Shown here: piece after piece, positions 6,450-9,337 of the stretch
Position numbering within the stretch: the first letter of the stretch is position 1
Layout of the letters: each line of letters starts with the position of its first letter
From: JADFNO01 sp965369945
GTDB lineage: Bacteria > Planctomycetota > Phycisphaerae > Phycisphaerales > SM1A02
Direction of reading: 5' to 3'
DNA: 9,337 bases
Assembly (NCBI GenBank): GCA_965369945.1
Contig: CBDUST010000178.1
Location: 1-9,337, forward strand
The notes under the pieces: model-generated
Database searches by the model: none
Seen by the model: only the letters and a program-made list of their open reading frames with translations
What the model was told of the DNA's origin: nothing
Position numbers and translations under genes: made by a program

Positions 6450-7154
6450 TCAATGGGCCAGGCTGAGCAGTCGCTGCTCGAACTGACCCACCGAGAAGAA
6501 CTCGCCCGGGCTGCTGGTCAGGTCCCGCGCCACGTCCCGATGCAGATAAACAGCGCTGGCGGGCAGGTTCAGCTCACGCTGGAGCTGCTGGACGAGGCGA
6601 ATCAGCTCTGAGATCTGGCGCTCGGTGAACGGTCGGCGGTCGCCATTGCCGATCAGGGCAATCCCGATGGAGCGCTGATTGTGGTAATCGCCGTCCGGCC
6701 CGATGCAATGAGCACCCGGCTGCTGGTTGACCCAGCGAGTTCCGACATGTGTCACGCCATCGCCCAACCCATTGCCGTTGCCAATAAGGAAGTGGTATCC
6801 CATGCCACGGTATCCGTAGCTCAGGTGGCGTCTCCGCATCGACTCAGCATCCCCAGCCGGCTCACCTGAGTGGTGGATGATGATGCCGCGCCAGCGTTGG
6901 GTATCAAGCGGAGCGGCTGTCTTGAAGATCGGGTGCGGGGTCTGGGAGTCCGGTACGAACTTTGGAGAAACGACGAGGAATCCCGGAGGACCGGCTTCGC
7001 GGTCACCAACAGCCAATAAACCGGTGACCATCGTCATGGCTGATAGAAAGCTCACCCACACAATACGAGTGCGCCGCGATGACCGTGGCAGATTTTGAGT
7101 AGAGCCGTTCCTTGGCACGCCGTCCACGTCCTGTTCCCCCGTTACATGAGACAT
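6450..7154 (-). CDS. Membrane-anchored amidase_2/PGRP-like protein
   Basis: The C-terminal part (about 88-232) matches the N-acetylmuramoyl-L-alanine amidase / peptidoglycan recognition fold. It shows IIIHHSG with the first zinc His at 94, YHFLIGNG (120-127), NQRSIGIALIGN (159-170) and LHRDV with the second zinc His at 205. The third ligand, Cys or Asp ten residues after that His before Pro-Gly, is Ser215 (TSSPG), and the usual catalytic Lys position is Thr213. Loss of this Cys abolishes hydrolysis in several animal PGRPs, so this protein may bind peptidoglycan rather than cut it. RRTR (27-30) followed by a hydrophobic segment (31-49) suggests a membrane anchor with the domain outside. The ATG at 7154 lacks a clear ribosome binding site; a GTG nine codons later, preceded by GGGGGA, is a plausible alternative. 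Confidence 0.85.
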   Translation of the reverse strand: MSHVTGEQDVDGVPRNGSTQNLPRSSRRTRIVWVSFLSAMTMVTGLLAVGDREAGPPGFLVVSPKFVPDSQTPHPIFKTAAPLDTQRWRGIIIHHSGEPAGDAESMRRRHLSYGYRGMGYHFLIGNGNGLGDGVTHVGTRWVNQQPGAHCIGPDGDYHNQRSIGIALIGNGDRRPFTERQISELIRLVQQLQRELNLPASAVYLHRDVARDLTSSPGEFFSVGQFEQRLLSLAH

Positions 7155-7241
7155 ATCGGGTGCTTCGGGGGCATATCCTTCGATAAATGGTTTGAGTTTG
7201 GGTTCCCGGCACGAAAGCTCGATTGCTATCGGACTAGCGCA

Positions 7242-7445
7242 CTAGTACCGCCGAGAGAGACGTGCTCTGAGTGCCGGCTGCGGCCTGCCAAATTCATCCG
7301 GCTCTTGCAACTGGATGTAGGGGTTGCGCATCCGCTCGTGCACTTCGAATTGTGTGCGGGGCGCGTTCTTGGGAAAAAGAGCTTGCTGGCACCCGCCAAC
7401 GCCCAGCGTCCCCAGCAACAGCGATCTTATCAGAACACGTCGCAT
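7242..7445 (-). CDS. Small putative lipoprotein (67 aa)
   Basis: The first 19 residues form a lipoprotein signal peptide: MRRVLIRS, a hydrophobic core, then the lipobox VGGC with Cys19 as the lipidation site. The mature protein would be only 49 residues. It is rich in Arg, Pro and Gln and ends with a block reading FGRPQPALRARL (52-63). I recall similar small planctomycete lipoproteins with this kind of C-terminus, but cannot name a function. It sits between the coiled-coil lipoprotein (73 bases upstream) and the amidase (87 bases downstream) on the same strand. No clear Shine-Dalgarno precedes the ATG; a TATACT lies 8 bases upstream. The lipobox and the position support a real gene despite its length. 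Confidence 0.72.
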   Translation of the reverse strand: MRRVLIRSLLLGTLGVGGCQQALFPKNAPRTQFEVHERMRNPYIQLQEPDEFGRPQPALRARLSRRY

Positions 7446-7453
7446 GGCCGAAC

Positions 7454-7459
7454 AGTATA
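7454..7459 (-). promoter_or_regulatory. Possible -10 box TATACT close to a start codon
   Basis: On the minus strand TATACT (5 of 6 match to TATAAT) lies 8 bases before the small lipoprotein ATG, so a transcript starting there would have almost no leader. No good -35 hexamer stands at 16-18 bases upstream, so the call is weak. An AGGAT-CTC-ATCCT hairpin (7484-7496) lies just upstream, between the preceding stop codon and this site. Confidence 0.3.
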
Positions 7460-7518
7460 GCGGCTCGGCGTCGTGGCACAGTTAGGATCTCATCCTTCGG
7501 CGCGCACGGAACCGCCCA

Positions 7519-8133
7519 TCACGGCATCGGCAGGTCGATGCACCTGTGAGCGAGATAACGCTGGCCTGTGTGACCGTCCACAAACTCGGCATGGACGATG
7601 CATTCGGTTGCCGTAGATCCATCGGCCACGGTGATCGGAACCGTCACTGTGTAGTGGGCCCCGGTGAAGCTTGAACGATACGCTCGGCGAAGGCTGGCAG
7701 GGTCAAGCTGAACCCGTCCAATCGTCTGTGCATCAACGGCGGCCGGGAGAACCGCAGCATGGACGGACAGGGTTCCGACAATCTGCGTGAACCGGCCCCA
7801 ACCGTCGACTGGCTCGAGGTAGACCAGCAGCTCGTCCGGCAGGCCGTCATCATCCGTGTCCCGAGCATGGCTCCACCGGTCGATTGTGATCTCAGCAACA
7901 TAGGGCGTGTTGGCTTGAACCTCTTGCTCGTCGGCGGGCTCGGTGCGTTGGAGCCTCGCTCGCAGCGCTGCACTTTGCCGAGTCTCGTCTCGGAGTTGGT
8001 CTTCCAGTTCCAGGACCCGTTCCCGCAGTCGATCGTTTTCCTGTTCAAGTTCCTTCTGTCCGATACAGCCAGTCAAGAGGCCGGTCACCAGAAGTATCGC
8101 TACCGCTTGATGAGGGGTTCGTTGGAGCGTCAC
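7519..8133 (-). CDS. Coiled-coil lipoprotein with DxDxDG motif
   Basis: This 204-residue protein starts with a lipoprotein signal peptide, lipobox LLTGC with Cys23. Residues 27-62 form a strongly charged heptad region (ELEQENDRLRERVLELEDQ and onward) typical of a coiled coil, so it probably oligomerises in the envelope. The remainder (about 75-204) looks beta-rich. It contains DTDDDGLPDE (92-101), a D-x-D-x-D-G calcium-type loop like those in the two M14 proteins, followed by LLVYLEP. The start codon is GTG at 8133-8131; I see no better in-frame ATG before the signal peptide. It lies 73 bases after clpP and 73 bases before the small lipoprotein, probably in the same transcription unit. I cannot assign a function. 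It may be a structural or scaffold lipoprotein specific to this group. Confidence 0.85.
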   Translation of the reverse strand: MTLQRTPHQAVAILLVTGLLTGCIGQKELEQENDRLRERVLELEDQLRDETRQSAALRARLQRTEPADEQEVQANTPYVAEITIDRWSHARDTDDDGLPDELLVYLEPVDGWGRFTQIVGTLSVHAAVLPAAVDAQTIGRVQLDPASLRRAYRSSFTGAHYTVTVPITVADGSTATECIVHAEFVDGHTGQRYLAHRCIDLPMP

Positions 8134-8206
8134 GTTTGAAGTGTACCCGCCCTCGCGCGGACCGCCAGGATCGCGGCTATCTCACCACTACATCGGCAGG
8201 CCGCGG

Positions 8207-8821
8207 TTATTTCTTGTTGTCGGACGATTCCGGAGCATGCTCCAGGATCCGGTCGACCAGTCCGTACTCGAGCATTTCCTCGGCGTTGAGCCAATGGTTG
8301 CGCTCGCAATCTTGGGCTATCTTCTCCAACGTCTGCCCACTCCGGTCAGCGTAGATGCTGTAGATGATGTCACGAAGTCGCAGCATTTCGCGCGCTTCGA
8401 TTTCGATGTCCGTTGCCTGGCCTTCCAAGACGCCGGCGACCAATGGTTGGTGCATCAGATTCTTGGCCAGGGGAAGGGTATAGCGTTTGCCCTCGGTCCC
8501 CGAACAGGCGATCAAAGACCCCATGGAAGCGGCTTGACCGATGATGTACGTGGCGACCGAGCATCGCACGAATCGCATGGTGTCGATGACACCGAGCCCC
8601 GCCGTGACGCTGCCACCGGGCGAGTTGATGTACAGACTGATGTCCGCCTTTGGGTCGTCGTTGGCCAGGAAAAGCAGCTGAGCGATGACGAGATTGGCAA
8701 CCTCATCCCCCACCGGACCGCCCAGAAAAATGATACGATCGCTCAGCAGTCGCGAATAGATGTCGTAGGCGCGCTCGCCGCGTCCGGTCTTCTCGATGAC
8801 GATGGGTACAAGCGTGGACAT
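8207..8821 (-). CDS. clpP: ClpP-family protease subunit with Asn in the triad
   Basis: ClpP forms tetradecameric barrels that degrade proteins unfolded by ClpX or ClpA/C in the cytoplasm. This 204-residue copy has the full fold: YDIYSRLL (19-26), the INSPGG oxyanion segment (65-70), nucleophile Ser99 in GQAASMG (95-101) and His124 in MHQPL. Aligned to E. coli DTERD, where the last Asp is catalytic, it reads DCERN (171-175), so the triad is Ser-His-Asn. Listeria monocytogenes ClpP1 is a known case of the same substitution, active mainly with its partner ClpP2. The loop after the catalytic His is two residues longer than in E. coli. No long propeptide is visible. It follows the canonical clpP by 39 bases; a weak GAGTGA lies just before the ATG. 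A mixed barrel with its neighbour is the likely state. Confidence 0.93.
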   Translation of the reverse strand: MSTLVPIVIEKTGRGERAYDIYSRLLSDRIIFLGGPVGDEVANLVIAQLLFLANDDPKADISLYINSPGGSVTAGLGVIDTMRFVRCSVATYIIGQAASMGSLIACSGTEGKRYTLPLAKNLMHQPLVAGVLEGQATDIEIEAREMLRLRDIIYSIYADRSGQTLEKIAQDCERNHWLNAEEMLEYGLVDRILEHAPESSDNKK

Positions 8822-8860
8822 TGATCACTCAGCAATCTGCGATGGACCGGACTCGTGCTT

Positions 8861-9337
8861 TCATTTCTTCTTCTTAGCCTCGTCAGGGTCGAATACTTCG
8901 TCAACCAGGCCGTAGTCTTTCGCCTCTTGGGCTGTGAAGTACTTGTCGCGTTCGCCGTCCTTGGTCACTTGCTCGACCGACTGGCCCGTATGCTTGGCGA
9001 GAATTTCGTTGAGGGTTTGCTTGGATTTGATGATTTGCGCAGCCTGGATCTGAATGTCGGTGGTTTGGCCGGATACCCCGCCGTAGGGCTGATGGATCAT
9101 CACCTTGGCGTGGGGCAGAATGTGCCGCTTTCCCTTGGCGCCAGCGCTCAGGAGCACGGCCCCGCCGGAATACGCCCGCCCGATACAAAAGGTCGCCACA
9201 TCCGACGAAATAAACTGCATCGTGTCATAGAGGCCCAAAGTATCGTCCACCGATCCCCCGGGAGAGTTGATGTAGAAGTTGATGTCCTGGCCGCGTTTCT
9301 GATCTTCCAGGTACAGCATCTGCATCATGACCCGAGC
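8861..9337 (-). CDS. clpP: ClpP protease subunit, canonical triad (5' end cut off)
   Basis: This is a second ClpP; the frame stays open through the right edge (upstream codons read ARV), so roughly the first 45-50 residues are missing. Numbered from the first Met at 9328, it shows INSPGG (20-25), nucleophile Ser54, His79 in MIHQP and Asp128 in DGERD, an intact Ser-His-Asp triad. The nucleophile motif is GRAYSGGA rather than GQAASMGA: the Met after Ser is Gly and the Ala before it is Tyr. The protein ends in a run of four lysines. It is the first of the two visible clpP genes in transcription order. In many bacteria tig lies upstream of clpP, which cannot be checked here. It probably assembles with the neighbouring Asn-type subunit and supplies the fully active sites. 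Confidence 0.95.
   Translation of the reverse strand, partial: ARVMMQMLYLEDQKRGQDINFYINSPGGSVDDTLGLYDTMQFISSDVATFCIGRAYSGGAVLLSAGAKGKRHILPHAKVMIHQPYGGVSGQTTDIQIQAAQIIKSKQTLNEILAKHTGQSVEQVTKDGERDKYFTAQEAKDYGLVDEVFDPDEAKKKK

Noticed and set aside
7142..7174. Ten-codon upstream reading frame overlapping the amidase start (minus strand)
   Set aside because: The purine-rich AAGGA is only one base from its ATG, too close to work as a ribosome binding site, and the peptide has no regulatory signature.
7233..7246. ACTAG-CGCA-CTAGT inverted repeat over the small lipoprotein stop codon
   Set aside because: Five-base AT-containing arms with a 4-base loop and no T-run; too weak for a terminator.
8172..8203. 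CGCGGC/GCCGCG inverted repeat after clpP
   Set aside because: Only 6-bp arms with a spacer of about 20 bases in GC-rich sequence and no T-run; chance is likely.
8141..8824. 227-codon open frame on the plus strand, opposite clpP
   Set aside because: It mirrors an unmistakable clpP gene almost exactly and has no recognisable domain; it is a codon-bias shadow.

Overview
The window looks like a chromosomal segment of a planctomycete-like bacterium. This is inferred from gene content: large M14 carboxypeptidases with DxDxDG calcium-type insertions, a compact Ser/Thr kinase with a HAD/DLG catalytic core, a Der GTPase with extra loops, small lipoproteins, and two adjacent different clpP genes. No rRNA or other phylogenetic marker is present, so the assignment is moderate. 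I see no tRNA, rRNA, CRISPR array, transposase, phage gene or integrase.

Left block (1-3741, minus strand). A non-coding left edge (1-265) holds two hairpins, one a perfect 9-bp palindrome resembling a dispersed REP-type repeat. Next come two secreted M14-family proteins. The upstream gene (2032-3741) is followed by the downstream gene (266-2035) through a 4-base ATGA overlap, so they are probably translated together. The downstream protein keeps every M14 catalytic residue. The upstream one keeps the fold and the calcium-type insert but has lost or swapped all of them, so the pair looks like an enzyme with a pseudoenzyme partner.

Middle (3742-6271). A 169-base divergent region separates the peptidase pair from der (plus strand), the two-domain GTPase of 50S ribosome assembly. 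der converges on a soluble Ser/Thr kinase gene (minus strand), with 57 bases between their stop codons.

Right block (6450-9337, minus strand). In order of transcription: a canonical clpP cut by the right edge, a second clpP whose catalytic Asp is Asn, a coiled-coil lipoprotein, a very small lipoprotein, and a membrane-anchored amidase_2/PGRP-like protein that lacks the third zinc ligand. The kinase follows 178 bases later. The close spacing and shared strand suggest one or two transcription units.

The recurring theme is a canonical enzyme paired with, or replaced by, an active-site variant: M14 pair, ClpP pair, amidase and kinase. I see no clear unknown defence or mobile system. The most interesting candidates are the coupled M14 enzyme/pseudoenzyme pair and the mixed ClpP pair.
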